Assembly (NCBI GenBank): GCA_018435665.1 | Contig: JAHDND010000007.1 | Location: 62,001-126,000, forward strand | Direction of reading: 5' to 3' | From: Candidatus Thiosymbion sp. | GTDB taxonomy: Bacteria > Pseudomonadota > Gammaproteobacteria > Chromatiales > Chromatiaceae | DNA length: 64,000 nt | In this document: one piece after another, positions 49,400 through 60,830 of the stretch | Numbering within the stretch: the stretch's first letter is position 1 | Layout: every line of letters starts with the position of its first letter | The notes under the pieces: model-generated | Databases searched by the model: none | Told to the model about the DNA's origin: nothing | The model's input: only the letters and a program-made list of their open reading frames with translations | Position numbers and translations under genes: made by a program

Positions 49400-52279
49400 T
49401 CAGAGATCTAGCGGCCTTTGCGAGCCCAAGAGACCGGCCTCGCTGGCGGCCTGCTCGATGCCGCTCCAGGCGGTAATGAGTTCGTTATAGGCCCGGGCGT
49501 CCTCGGCCCAGCCCTGGCGTTCGCAGAGGGTATAGAGCCGGTAGGCCAGGGCGCGGATGGCCTCGCCGCGGGTAGGCATGGGCGCCAGCAGGGCGCCGGC
49601 GGCGACCTCGCCATCCTGATTGAGGGCACGGATCAGCTGGTGCAGGGCCTCCCAGACGGGGGTACGGGTGTCCTGGACAGGGGACCAGTCCGGGGGCAGC
49701 TCCGCCCAGCGCAGCAGGCGCACCTCGCCCTGGCCGGAGGCGATGACGCCCGCCTCGGCGAGACCCGCGGGACTGGTGCCCTTGGCACGGGCCAGGGTGT
49801 CCGCGTCGCCATACTTGCCGATGGCCCAGCCGTGGGTCTCGAACCAATGCAGGCAGAATTGGGTGTCGCGGTCGAAGTCGTCCTCGGCGAGGAAGCGGTT
49901 GATGTGTTGCAGGGCGGTGCGCACGCTCATGGGGGTGCCGTCGGCCTCCAGCACGGCGGCATACTTGCTGAAGATGGCCATGCCGGGGCCGATGATGGCC
50001 TGGGACAGGTCCACTGGCGCCACCGGGCTGTTGATGCCGCCGCGGGTCATGTCTTCCAGGGCCTCGGGTAGTGCGGCGTTGAGTTCGCGCAGGAACTCGC
50101 GGCGGCTGATGGTGGGAGCGTCGGAATCGCGTTTGCGGCAGACGAGGACAATGCTGGAGGCGAGGGCGTTGGTTTCTGCACCAACCATCCGGCGATCAAG
50201 TTCCGTTCGCATCGGCCAGGTGCCGGTGAGGGCGAAGCCAGCACGGACTACCGCGTCTAGAAAGGTTTCCCAGCCCGTACTGGAGGTGCCCACGTCACCC
50301 TTAGTTTCGGCTTGCTTGAAGGCATAGTAAATGGTGACCGGGAAGGCCGGATGGGCCTGCTCGGCCAGGTTGTGGATGGCGCGGGTCATGCCGTCGAGGA
50401 AGAAGCCTTCGGCCTTTTCTTTACTGCCATGGCGGTAAGGGGTGGCGACCAGTTCCTCGGCCTTGGGTACGGCCAGCGTCGCGTAAAGCCCGGGGAAGAT
50501 CGGCTTTAGACTCTTGCGAAGCCAGACGTAAAAGAAGTCGGAGAGATCTGCATACCCGATGTTGTCGTAATAAGGAGGATCGGAGGAGATGACCTTGGCC
50601 GTACTTATGACCTGTGATTGGGCATCTGCTTGGGATGCAAATCCAGCCACATAAGGCCAGACATTCTCAAGTCCGGTATGGATAGACTTAATGCCCCCTT
50701 CAAAATTTCCGCTCGAATCAGACAGTGGATTACTTTCTACAAAATCCCAAACCATCGGAATCGCTTGTCGTCCAAAAGTATTGCGTGCGTGTTCCCTAAG
50801 GGAGGCCCAGGCGCAGACACCTGAATTCCGGTCAGCTATTTTGTCCGTCGCAAATCCCAAATACACCCCCACCGCCTGTGCATACGCCTTCGCCCCGTTG
50901 CCTCCAACATCCAGCCCTGTGCTGTCATCGACCATCCCTGCTGCCCGCGTATCCTTGTGGCATTTCTCGATGGCCACCTGCACCAGATCGGAAAAGGTAG
51001 TCAGCGCAACGAGTTGGCGGGGCGTGAAGAGGTCGCCATAGGTTTTTAGTCCATAGAGCGGCGGCGAGAACCAGCGCGGGTTCTCCGGCATCGCAACTTC
51101 CGGCTTCCAATCGGGCTGCGCTTCGTGCGCGATTGTTTCCTGCTCAGGCGTGGGGGCGAGATAAACGCGACCTCGCTTCCCCTCGGCCACGACGGCCATC
51201 AGTCGTGCGCCCATGCGCCCAGCGTTGGCTTCCGCGTAAATGTGTTTCGGTTCGATGGGCGTATGGGACAACAAGCACTGGAAATTTGCCCCGCGGGTAA
51301 GCTTGGTGCCGTTCTTCGCGCTCTCCGGCAGTTTCCCGACCTTCACCATAAAGCGATAACGATCTCCTTCGACCACTGGCGCCACATAGGCCTCCTTGCC
51401 CGCCTTGCTCGACAGCACAAAGGTTGAGGCCAGCGGTACCTCGGCATGACTGAAGACCGGGTTGGGGCTTCTCACCGTTCGCGCCCACAGCCAGGCGATC
51501 ACGGTGAGCTTATCCCCCAGGATGGGCTTCAAGTCCGGCCGTTCGGCGATCATCTCCGCGGTGATTTCGATCTTGGGGAAGAGGTGGCCAATGCGCTTTT
51601 CCGCCTCCGCCCGCATCCAGGCACCATAGCGACGCACGTCCTCGGCCAGGCCCTTGGCGCCGGACCAATCCTCGACCAGCTTGCCCTGCTTCTGGTCCTT
51701 GGGCAGGGGTCCCACCGGCGGCCGGTTGGCGAAGCGCGGCGGGATCTCGATCATCGCCTTGTTGATGGTCACGGCCACCGGGTTGAGGTCCGAGGCCCAG
51801 GCCTCCAGCCCCAGACGCTGGGCTTCCAGCGGTAGCGCCCCGCCCCCGGCGAAGGGGTCATGAAAGGCCGGTAGTTTGTCCGGGTTGAAAAGCTCCGCCG
51901 CCTGGGGGTGTCCCTTGTTCAGGGCACAGGTCTCGCGCCAGCTATTCCAGATCTCCGCCCGGGCGCGGGCCAGCACCTCCTCGTTGTTGGTGTTCTCCCA
52001 CTGCACCAGGTCCTCGATGATCTTGAACAGCCGCTCCCGTTCCTGGGTGGCCTTTTCCTTATTCACCCCCCGCCCCAGGTGGCGCTCGTAGCCGGGGTCG
52101 TTGACCATCTGGGCGAAGATCACCGCCCGCGCCGCCGCCAGGGGCCGGCGTGCCCACCAGAGGTGCAGGGTGCTGGGGTGGCCATGGCGGATCGACTTTT
52201 CCCGCGCCGCGGCGGTGTTGATCTTGTCCAGCGGCAGGGCGACTTCGATGAGCTTCTTAGGGGTCTTGATGGCGGTCAT
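49400..52279 (-). CDS. DUF1156-type adenine DNA methyltransferase
   Basis: 959 aa. The N-terminal DUF1156 region has [50 protein letters not shown]. The SAM-binding motif is DPFAGGG (Asp141), and the catalytic motif is DPPYYDN (Asp567-Pro-Pro-Tyr), as in N6-adenine or N4-cytosine methylases. The long middle and C-terminal regions are probably target recognition and regulation. In known loci of this type the methylase marks self DNA. The DNA between about 50560 and 51480 is clearly AT-richer than the flanks (24 G+C of 60 at 50701-50760), suggesting segmental exchange within the gene. It starts 7 nt after the NYN gene. Confidence 0.87.
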   Translation of the reverse strand: MTAIKTPKKLIEVALPLDKINTAAAREKSIRHGHPSTLHLWWARRPLAAARAVIFAQMVNDPGYERHLGRGVNKEKATQERERLFKIIEDLVQWENTNNEEVLARARAEIWNSWRETCALNKGHPQAAELFNPDKLPAFHDPFAGGGALPLEAQRLGLEAWASDLNPVAVTINKAMIEIPPRFANRPPVGPLPKDQKQGKLVEDWSGAKGLAEDVRRYGAWMRAEAEKRIGHLFPKIEITAEMIAERPDLKPILGDKLTVIAWLWARTVRSPNPVFSHAEVPLASTFVLSSKAGKEAYVAPVVEGDRYRFMVKVGKLPESAKNGTKLTRGANFQCLLSHTPIEPKHIYAEANAGRMGARLMAVVAEGKRGRVYLAPTPEQETIAHEAQPDWKPEVAMPENPRWFSPPLYGLKTYGDLFTPRQLVALTTFSDLVQVAIEKCHKDTRAAGMVDDSTGLDVGGNGAKAYAQAVGVYLGFATDKIADRNSGVCAWASLREHARNTFGRQAIPMVWDFVESNPLSDSSGNFEGGIKSIHTGLENVWPYVAGFASQADAQSQVISTAKVISSDPPYYDNIGYADLSDFFYVWLRKSLKPIFPGLYATLAVPKAEELVATPYRHGSKEKAEGFFLDGMTRAIHNLAEQAHPAFPVTIYYAFKQAETKGDVGTSSTGWETFLDAVVRAGFALTGTWPMRTELDRRMVGAETNALASSIVLVCRKRDSDAPTISRREFLRELNAALPEALEDMTRGGINSPVAPVDLSQAIIGPGMAIFSKYAAVLEADGTPMSVRTALQHINRFLAEDDFDRDTQFCLHWFETHGWAIGKYGDADTLARAKGTSPAGLAEAGVIASGQGEVRLLRWAELPPDWSPVQDTRTPVWEALHQLIRALNQDGEVAAGALLAPMPTRGEAIRALAYRLYTLCERQGWAEDARAYNELITAWSGIEQAASEAGLLGSQRPLDL

Positions 52280-52285
52280 GGTGGG

Positions 52286-52903
52286 TCAACTCCATGGGGC
52301 CGGACGGCTCAAGGCGAAGCCATCGGGTTTGATGATCCGGTCGGGTAGCTGGCTGGCGCGCAGCTTGTCTTCCCCAATGGTGAGGTAGCCATGGGCGTGG
52401 CGTTTGAGTTCGTTCGAATATCGACCCGGCGGGAAGGCGACGATGACACGCTTGGTTGGAAACCGCTCGCGCACTCGGCGTATGGGGGTGGTCAGATCAC
52501 TGTCCCCGGAGACAATGAGCGCGATATCGAAACCGTCATCGAAGGCATCGCACAGCAACTGGAAGGCAATGTTGACATCGGTCATCTTCTCTTCGTAGTC
52601 CGGCCAGTTGGCGCCGCATTGCCAGCATTTGCGCTTTTTTTCCAGGTAATGGCCGAACTGGCATTGCACGCCCTGTTGCGCCAGCGCCTCGAGGTAGTCG
52701 TTCTGGCGCTTTTGATCGGCAGCGTTGCGGCCGTTGTTGCGAATACGGGTGGAAAAGTAATGGGTTGTCACGAGGTGCTGGCCCGGCTTGAGCAAATGCC
52801 GGGCGAGCAGGGCGACGTCCAGCCAATAGTAGCGTTTGAAGCCTGAGTGCTTGAGGCCGAAATAGAGGTTGAATCCGTCCACGTAGGCGATCAGTCGTGC
52901 CAT
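52286..52903 (-). CDS. NYN-domain (LabA/DUF88-like) nuclease
   Basis: 205 aa. The PIN-like NYN fold is shown by IAYVDGFNLYFGLKH at the N-terminus (first catalytic Asp), EEKMTDVNIAFQLLCDAFDDGFDIALIVSGDSDLTTPI (acidic residues), and RVIVAFPPGRYSNELKRHA. A CxxC pair (RKCWQCGANW) near residue 95 may bind zinc. NYN proteins are predicted RNases. A GGAG site precedes its ATG. It is the first gene after the helicase on the minus strand, but 312 nt separate them. Inclusion of an NYN nuclease in a helicase-methylase-ATPase locus is not something I recall as standard. Confidence 0.85.
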   Translation of the reverse strand: MARLIAYVDGFNLYFGLKHSGFKRYYWLDVALLARHLLKPGQHLVTTHYFSTRIRNNGRNAADQKRQNDYLEALAQQGVQCQFGHYLEKKRKCWQCGANWPDYEEKMTDVNIAFQLLCDAFDDGFDIALIVSGDSDLTTPIRRVRERFPTKRVIVAFPPGRYSNELKRHAHGYLTIGEDKLRASQLPDRIIKPDGFALSRPAPWS

Positions 52904-53001
52904 TCACACATCTCCAGCTTGTACCCGTCCCACCGCCTTACCCTCCCCTGCCAGGGGTGGGGATCAGGAGAATCAGGGTCTTATGCCGCCGGGGCCGCAC
53001 T

Positions 53002-53040
53002 GGCGACTGGGTTGTACGGTACTGATACGTCGGCTTGACG
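53002..53040 (+). repeat. Possible degenerate remnant of the structured repeat
   Basis: Three blocks occur in the same order as in the copy at 31765-31810: GGCGACTGG (53002-53010), ATACGTC (53025-53031) and GGCTTGACG (53032-53040). Spacing to the second block is 23 nt, against 24 in the intact copy, and six bases are missing before the third. The last block supplies the -35 hexamer of the promoter described at 53035-53063. The matches are short and could be chance. Confidence 0.4.
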
Positions 53041-53063
53041 GTGCCGGGAGCCATGTTCATAAT
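53035..53063 (+). promoter_or_regulatory. Near-consensus sigma-70 promoter for a small RNA
   Basis: TTGACG (53035-53040) and CATAAT (53058-53063) are separated by exactly 17 nt. Each hexamer differs from consensus (TTGACA, TATAAT) at one position. Transcription would start near 53070. This is the strongest promoter-like sequence I noticed in the window, and it points away from the neighbouring coding strand, towards two plus-strand terminators. Confidence 0.75.
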
Positions 53064-53069
53064 CGTGTT

Positions 53070-53130
53070 TACTAACCCCGCCGGAGATAGCATCTCCGGC
53101 CCGACGCCCCGAAAGGGGCGTCTCTTTTTG
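53070..53130 (+). ncRNA. Candidate small RNA of about 60 nt in the defence cluster
   Basis: The predicted transcript has a ~10-nt single-stranded leader, then a perfect 9-bp hairpin GCCGGAGAT-AGC-ATCTCCGGC (53080-53100). Two bases later comes a perfect 8-bp hairpin with a GNRA loop, GACGCCCC-GAAA-GGGGCGTC (53103-53122), followed by TCTTTTT, a textbook intrinsic terminator. A near-consensus promoter lies directly upstream. It is antisense to the untranslated region between the helicase and NYN genes. A plus-strand open frame through it (from 53053) looks like translated hairpins, not a protein. Function unknown; a decoy, an antitoxin-like RNA or control of the operon are all possible. Confidence 0.68.
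53103..53129 (+). terminator. Intrinsic terminator of the candidate small RNA
   Basis: An 8-bp GC-rich stem (53103-53110 with 53115-53122) with a GAAA loop is followed by TCTTTTT (53123-53129). On the minus strand the hairpin is preceded, not followed, by the T-rich tract, so it should not stop transcripts of the minus-strand gene cluster. Confidence 0.85.
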
Positions 53131-53169
53131 TGGCGCAAGGGTCCCATCAGCGGGAACAGCGCCAGCCCG

Positions 53170-53199
53170 ACGCCTCCCTCGTGGAGGCGTTTTGCTTTT
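53170..53199 (+). terminator. Second plus-strand terminator
   Basis: ACGCCTCC (53170-53177) pairs with GGAGGCGT (53183-53190) around the loop CTCGT, followed by TTTGCTTTT. It shares the lead-in GCCCGACGCC with the first terminator 67 nt upstream. It may be a backup terminator for plus-strand transcription before it enters the 3' end of the helicase gene. Confidence 0.75.
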
Positions 53200-53215
53200 C
53201 GCCCGCCCTCCAAGC

Positions 53216-56782
<3,567 letters not shown>

Positions 56783-56839
56783 GGGGTTTCAGTGCCCGGG
56801 GGTGGGGGTGAGACGGGGCCTGCGGGGGGCGGCAGGCAT

Positions 56840-57160
56840 TTAACGGCTCTGCAGGCAGTAGTTGCCGGAGCTGTAGTAGCCCGGGGGGCAGGGGCCGAGT
56901 TTTTCGATGACGGTCTTGCTGTCGGGCCGGCCCAGGCAATAGTTGCCGCTGGAGTAGTACCCCGGTGGGCAGGGGCCGTCCTTGCCGATGACGGGCTTGG
57001 CGCTTTTATTGGGGACGCAGTAGTTCCCGGAGCTGTAGTAGCCCGGGGGGCAGGCGCCAGTCTTGGGGATGGGCTTGATCTCGCCCGCCGCGGTGGCCAG
57101 CAGGGGGGAGAGGAGAGCGAGGGCGGCAAGCGGAGCGGCGCGGCGGAACACGGGCAACAC
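56840..57160 (-). CDS. Secreted small protein with three CPPGYYSSGNYC repeats
   Basis: 106 aa. A signal peptide (RRAAPLAALALLSPLLATAAG) is followed by three copies of a 27-residue unit. Each unit contains CPPGYYSSGNYC, and six cysteines in total suggest disulfides in the periplasm or outside the cell. The linkers are less conserved (VPNKSAKPVIGKD and LGRPDSKTVIEKL); the third unit is truncated by the C-terminus. I do not know a function for this motif. The gene is co-directional with and 58 nt upstream of the helicase gene, but nothing shows that they are functionally linked. Confidence 0.72.
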   Translation of the reverse strand: MLPVFRRAAPLAALALLSPLLATAAGEIKPIPKTGACPPGYYSSGNYCVPNKSAKPVIGKDGPCPPGYYSSGNYCLGRPDSKTVIEKLGPCPPGYYSSGNYCLQSR

Positions 57161-57378
57161 CTCGGGCTAAGGAACCAGGCACAATGGTACCTGATGGATT
57201 AGACAGAGTGCGTCCAGTTCCGACACGGCAGTCTCCTTAACGGCACGGTCGGCGTTCCGGCTGGCGCGGGGACGGGCGGGAGGGGACCGGCGCCCTTAGG
57301 GGGGATACAGCACGAAACCTAAGATGGCGGAGGGGTAACCTAGCACGCCCGAGGCTCGATTATGCCGTGATGGGGAGA

Positions 57379-57923
57379 AAAATGCGCGGGGTTTTGGTGA
57401 GCGGGATTTTGGCCACGGCCTTTGGCGTGGCGGCCTCCTGTTTGAAGATCCCGATCCCCTGGCGGGCAGGTCCTTCCCCCCGAACCCCTTGAGGGCGGCA
57501 TCCAACGGCCCCGGTTCGTGTACGAACCCTGACCCGCTTTTGAGGGATGAAGACGGTTCATTCGCCTATGCCCAGGTCATCAATGAATCCAATTAGGGCA
57601 CGAAGGGCAGGTCCAGCGGCGTGACCAGCTCCCAGGTGTTCGGGTCCGGATCGCTGGCCAGCTGGTTCGAGGCCGATACCGTCCAGCGGGCCCATAAGCT
57701 CAACCCGGTCGGGGGTTCCAGGCGCTCGGGATTGCGGCCTTGTCCCCCGACCAGGCCTAGGCAGTGGCGATGCGCGCCGTGGCGCCCGTGGAGTCTGCCC
57801 ACAACGAGCCCTGCCGTGGAGTGGCGGGCGGTCCAGGATGCCATCCTGGCCGCGGATGCGCTGGGTCAGGACTTTCTGGGCCAGGCGGGCGGCCATCCGC
57901 CCACTGCCGGGGGCGTCGGCTAG
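57379..57923 (+). pseudogene. Probable decayed gene with a secretion signal-like start
   Basis: The plus strand shows coding-like segments in different frames. The ATG at 57379 begins MRGVLVSGILATAFGVAASC, a signal or lipoprotein-like start. A second segment (FEDPDPLAGRSFPPNPLRAAS...YAQVINESN) is in another frame. Then follow SSQVFGSGSLASWFEADTVQ in one frame, LGIAALSPDQA with an in-frame stop, and VEWRAVQDAILAADALGQDF at the end. Third-position GC bias is strong in each segment but the frame changes. I read this as a frameshifted gene of unknown family. The overlap of its end with the GH5 gene's stop is consistent with convergent genes. Confidence 0.35.
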
Positions 57924-59059
57924 GCCAGACTGGCATGACGGTGGAATTGTTCCGGCTGGCCGAGGTTGGGAATCCATCCGCGTTCCACGCAATCTCTAAA
58001 ACACCAGGCGGGCGTGGTTTCGGTTTTGTAATTCCAGAAAAACCATCCCAGGTATTTTTCAAACGTCAGCATTTGCGCGGCGGCATAACCACGATAAGCC
58101 AGCGACATTTGATATTCATCCATGCTTTCCAGGGCATGATTGAAGGGACCTTCCGCCCACAGGGATACCACCTTCAGGTTCATTCCTAAACTCCATTCTC
58201 CGCAATAGACGGGGTATTTAAGTTCCCTGATGATTTCGTCAGCTTCATCTTTCAATTCAACCACGCTTTTGTGTATGTGTCCAAAAATGTCCAAATCAAT
58301 GTCTTCACGGACGAAACATTGGTATCGATGAATGTCCAGTATGACATTATTAAACTTGGGTGGCTCCATGAAGCCTATATAGTTTCTAAAGGAACGAAAG
58401 CCGTCATGAAAAACCACCGCCACCTGGTCTGGTGGGCAATGTTTACGAATGCGATGATAGGCGGCGATGTAATATTTTTTAAGGATTTCCGTGTCTATAT
58501 CCCAGCGCGGTTCATTAAGAACTTCAATGGCATGCAAGGCTGGCGTGTCGTGATAACGCTCAGCCAGCCATCCCGCGAAATTCACGGCATGTTCTATGTA
58601 TTCCTGTTGGGTATGCCATTCACAAACATCCATGATGCCGCCATTATCGAAACCATTCTGACATCCGGGGGCGGCGTGTAAATCCAGTATCACCGCCAGT
58701 TCGAATTCTTCAGCCCAGTGCATCACCTGATCGACAATCGCCAAACCGCCCTCAACGAATGGATAGGGGTTTTCACCATAGGAGCGATGATACGGATAAT
58801 TTTTTCCAAATAACCAATGTCCAACCGGCAAACGCACGGCGTTAATGCCGACACCGGTAAGCCATTGAAAATCGTCTTTGGTGATAAAGCTATTCCAATG
58901 CCGATGCAGGCGCTCTGTCGCGGCCTCTCTACCCAATTCCGTGCAAAACGCGGTTTCATCCCTGGCCGCCAGGCCATCAAATAAACTCGGTGTTATCCAT
59001 TTTTCGAGAACCAACCAGCCACCTAAATTGACCCCGCGCAGTTTTTTGGGATGAGGCAT
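57920..59059 (-). CDS. Glycoside hydrolase family 5 (exo-1,3-beta-glucanase-like)
   Basis: 379 aa from the ATG at 59057-59059, with GAGGAG upstream. It opens with KKLRGVNLGGWLVLEKWITPSLF, the characteristic start of fungal-type GH5 exo-1,3-beta-glucanases. Then come AVRLPVGHW, the HAAPGCQNG segment, the acid/base glutamate in EVLNEPRWD, and the nucleophile glutamate in YPVYCGEWSLG. There is no signal peptide, so it is probably cytoplasmic. Base composition is clearly lower in GC than the rest of the window (29 G+C of 60 at 58741-58800). It follows a degenerate ABC protein by 10 nt. Likely acquired horizontally; the substrate is inferred from the family. Confidence 0.87.
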   Translation of the reverse strand: MPHPKKLRGVNLGGWLVLEKWITPSLFDGLAARDETAFCTELGREAATERLHRHWNSFITKDDFQWLTGVGINAVRLPVGHWLFGKNYPYHRSYGENPYPFVEGGLAIVDQVMHWAEEFELAVILDLHAAPGCQNGFDNGGIMDVCEWHTQQEYIEHAVNFAGWLAERYHDTPALHAIEVLNEPRWDIDTEILKKYYIAAYHRIRKHCPPDQVAVVFHDGFRSFRNYIGFMEPPKFNNVILDIHRYQCFVREDIDLDIFGHIHKSVVELKDEADEIIRELKYPVYCGEWSLGMNLKVVSLWAEGPFNHALESMDEYQMSLAYRGYAAAQMLTFEKYLGWFFWNYKTETTPAWCFRDCVERGWIPNLGQPEQFHRHASLA

Positions 59060-59069
59060 CTCGCTCTCC

Positions 59070-60737
59070 TCAAAGTTCAAGGAATTTCTTGTGGAACATC
59101 GCGGCATTTTCTAATTTCGTGATGCTAAGGAAGGTTGCATTGGGCAAGTGCTGCAGGATTAAACGTAACATGTTCTCTTCACCAAGGGCATCCAGGGAGT
59201 CAAAGGCTTCCTGGATGAATATCCAATGCGGCTTGTTTAATAGCAATCGCACCATGCCTAGGCGTTGTTGCTCTTCGCGCGACAAGCTGCGCGTCCAGAT
59301 ATCCACATTATCCAATTGATCAATTAAATGTTCCAATTCGACGATTTTTAATGTTCGTTTTAAATCCTCGTCGGTGAAGCTGGTTCCCGTTTGTGGATAA
59401 CAGATCGCTTCACGCAGCGAAAGGTTCGCGGGAAGGTGTGGGCGTGGCGGCATGAAAAACAATCGATCGTCATTTGGTAATTCAATTTTTCCGGTTCCCC
59501 AAGGGCGGAGTTGCGCGATGGCGCGAAATAATTTAGCCCCCGTGAAGGTGTTGCCCGTGATGAGTACATGATCACCTTGCTCGATTTCCATGTTGATGCC
59601 GCTGGCAAGCACGGGACCATTCAGCTTGGCGATGGTCAAATCACGAAATGCCAATACGGGTTTATCAGTCTGTTCAACGACTATCCAATGATGTTCCGGT
59701 TTGGTGATCTCCTCGTCCACTGTGTCCAGGGCCTTGATTAAATTCAGGACGCGCTCCACGGAAGCGCGCCACAGGGCGATCGATGCTAAATTATTGATCG
59801 GCCATGATAATGCCGATGCCATTTCCTGAAAGGCTTGCGCGGACTGCATCAAGGCACCCAGGGTGATCGCGCCTGTAATATAGCGTGGGGATGAGACCAG
59901 TATGGGGAATGCCATGGACAACAACCCATAACCGGTGCTGAATGCTAAAATGTATTGCCATGCGGTGGTTTGTAGTGACCAAACCTCCCTGATTTGGTCA
60001 AATAATGCTTTAAAACGCTTTTTTTCAAAACTCTCCCCTTCAATCAAGGCGATTGCCTGGCTGTTTTCCCGGGCGTCAATCAAACCAGAGCGAAAATTGG
60101 CTTCCGCGGTTTGGTTGGCATTGGTGGCTCTGGTCAAAGGGATGCCGACCAACCAGCCTAGCCAGGAGGCTAAACCCGCATAGATGACGGCTATCCAGAC
60201 TAAATGACCGTGTAAATTGAACTCGAAAATAAAATCAACGGTAACGACACCGGACAATGACCAAAGAATCTGCGTAAAGCTTATCAGGGATAGACACGAA
60301 TAAAATAAGGAATGTCCCAGTGAAATCGCCGATTCGGTCGCGATCCGGCAATCTTCGGCAATCCGCTCATCTGGATTATCATGCTCTCCTGGCATGTGTG
60401 ATACCAGATAATGCCGACCATCATTCATCCAGCGGTCCGTCACCTTTTCGGTCAACCAGGTACGCCAATCAATCATCAGTTTTCGCTTCACGGTTAAATG
60501 AGCTACCGTTATCGCGATATTGGCAACCATGATCACTAAAAGTAACAAGATCTGCCTGGTCAAGCCCGACATGGAGTGTTGCTCGATCGCGTCAAACAAC
60601 GCCGCATTCCATTTATTGACCAGGACCGCCATGACAATTTGTAAAACAGTCAGTCCGATTAAAAACGCCGTTGACAGGCGTATGGTTCCTTTATTTTCCG
60701 AAAACCAGAAGCGTCCTGCAAAACGAACAAAATCCAT
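59070..60737 (-). CDS. SbmA/YddA-family ABC protein with a degenerate ATPase domain
   Basis: 555 aa from the ATG at 60735-60737 (AAGG 6 nt upstream); an ATG eight codons earlier is open. Residues ~1-330 match the SbmA/BacA-YddA membrane domain (NKWNAALFDAIEQ, DWRTWLTEKVTDRWMNDGRHY, NPDERIAEDCR, ANFRSGLIDARENSQAIALIEGE). The C-terminal ATPase domain is fused but damaged. Walker A reads ITGNTFTGAKLF, without the usual glycine and lysine positions. The signature is SLSREEQQRLGMVRLLL. Walker B is WIFIQEAFDSLD with Gln in place of Asp, and the H-loop His is missing (SITKLENAAMF). ATP hydrolysis is doubtful. SbmA itself works without an ATPase domain by using the proton gradient, so transport may persist. 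AT-richer than most of the window. Confidence 0.82.
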   Translation of the reverse strand: MDFVRFAGRFWFSENKGTIRLSTAFLIGLTVLQIVMAVLVNKWNAALFDAIEQHSMSGLTRQILLLLVIMVANIAITVAHLTVKRKLMIDWRTWLTEKVTDRWMNDGRHYLVSHMPGEHDNPDERIAEDCRIATESAISLGHSLFYSCLSLISFTQILWSLSGVVTVDFIFEFNLHGHLVWIAVIYAGLASWLGWLVGIPLTRATNANQTAEANFRSGLIDARENSQAIALIEGESFEKKRFKALFDQIREVWSLQTTAWQYILAFSTGYGLLSMAFPILVSSPRYITGAITLGALMQSAQAFQEMASALSWPINNLASIALWRASVERVLNLIKALDTVDEEITKPEHHWIVVEQTDKPVLAFRDLTIAKLNGPVLASGINMEIEQGDHVLITGNTFTGAKLFRAIAQLRPWGTGKIELPNDDRLFFMPPRPHLPANLSLREAICYPQTGTSFTDEDLKRTLKIVELEHLIDQLDNVDIWTRSLSREEQQRLGMVRLLLNKPHWIFIQEAFDSLDALGEENMLRLILQHLPNATFLSITKLENAAMFHKKFLEL

Positions 60738-60830
60738 AAAAAAACCTTGAGTGGGTTGCATGGGAGGAAGAGCGAAGTTCGGTTGTGAGTTCGAGTTTAT
60801 TGGTTTGGTGATTAAAATGCGCGGGACAGC

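Noticed and set aside
57296-57992. Minus-strand open frames in the gap before the GH5 gene
   Set aside because: They overlap each other and the GH5 3' end, show no signal, domain or ribosome site, and the plus strand has better coding bias.
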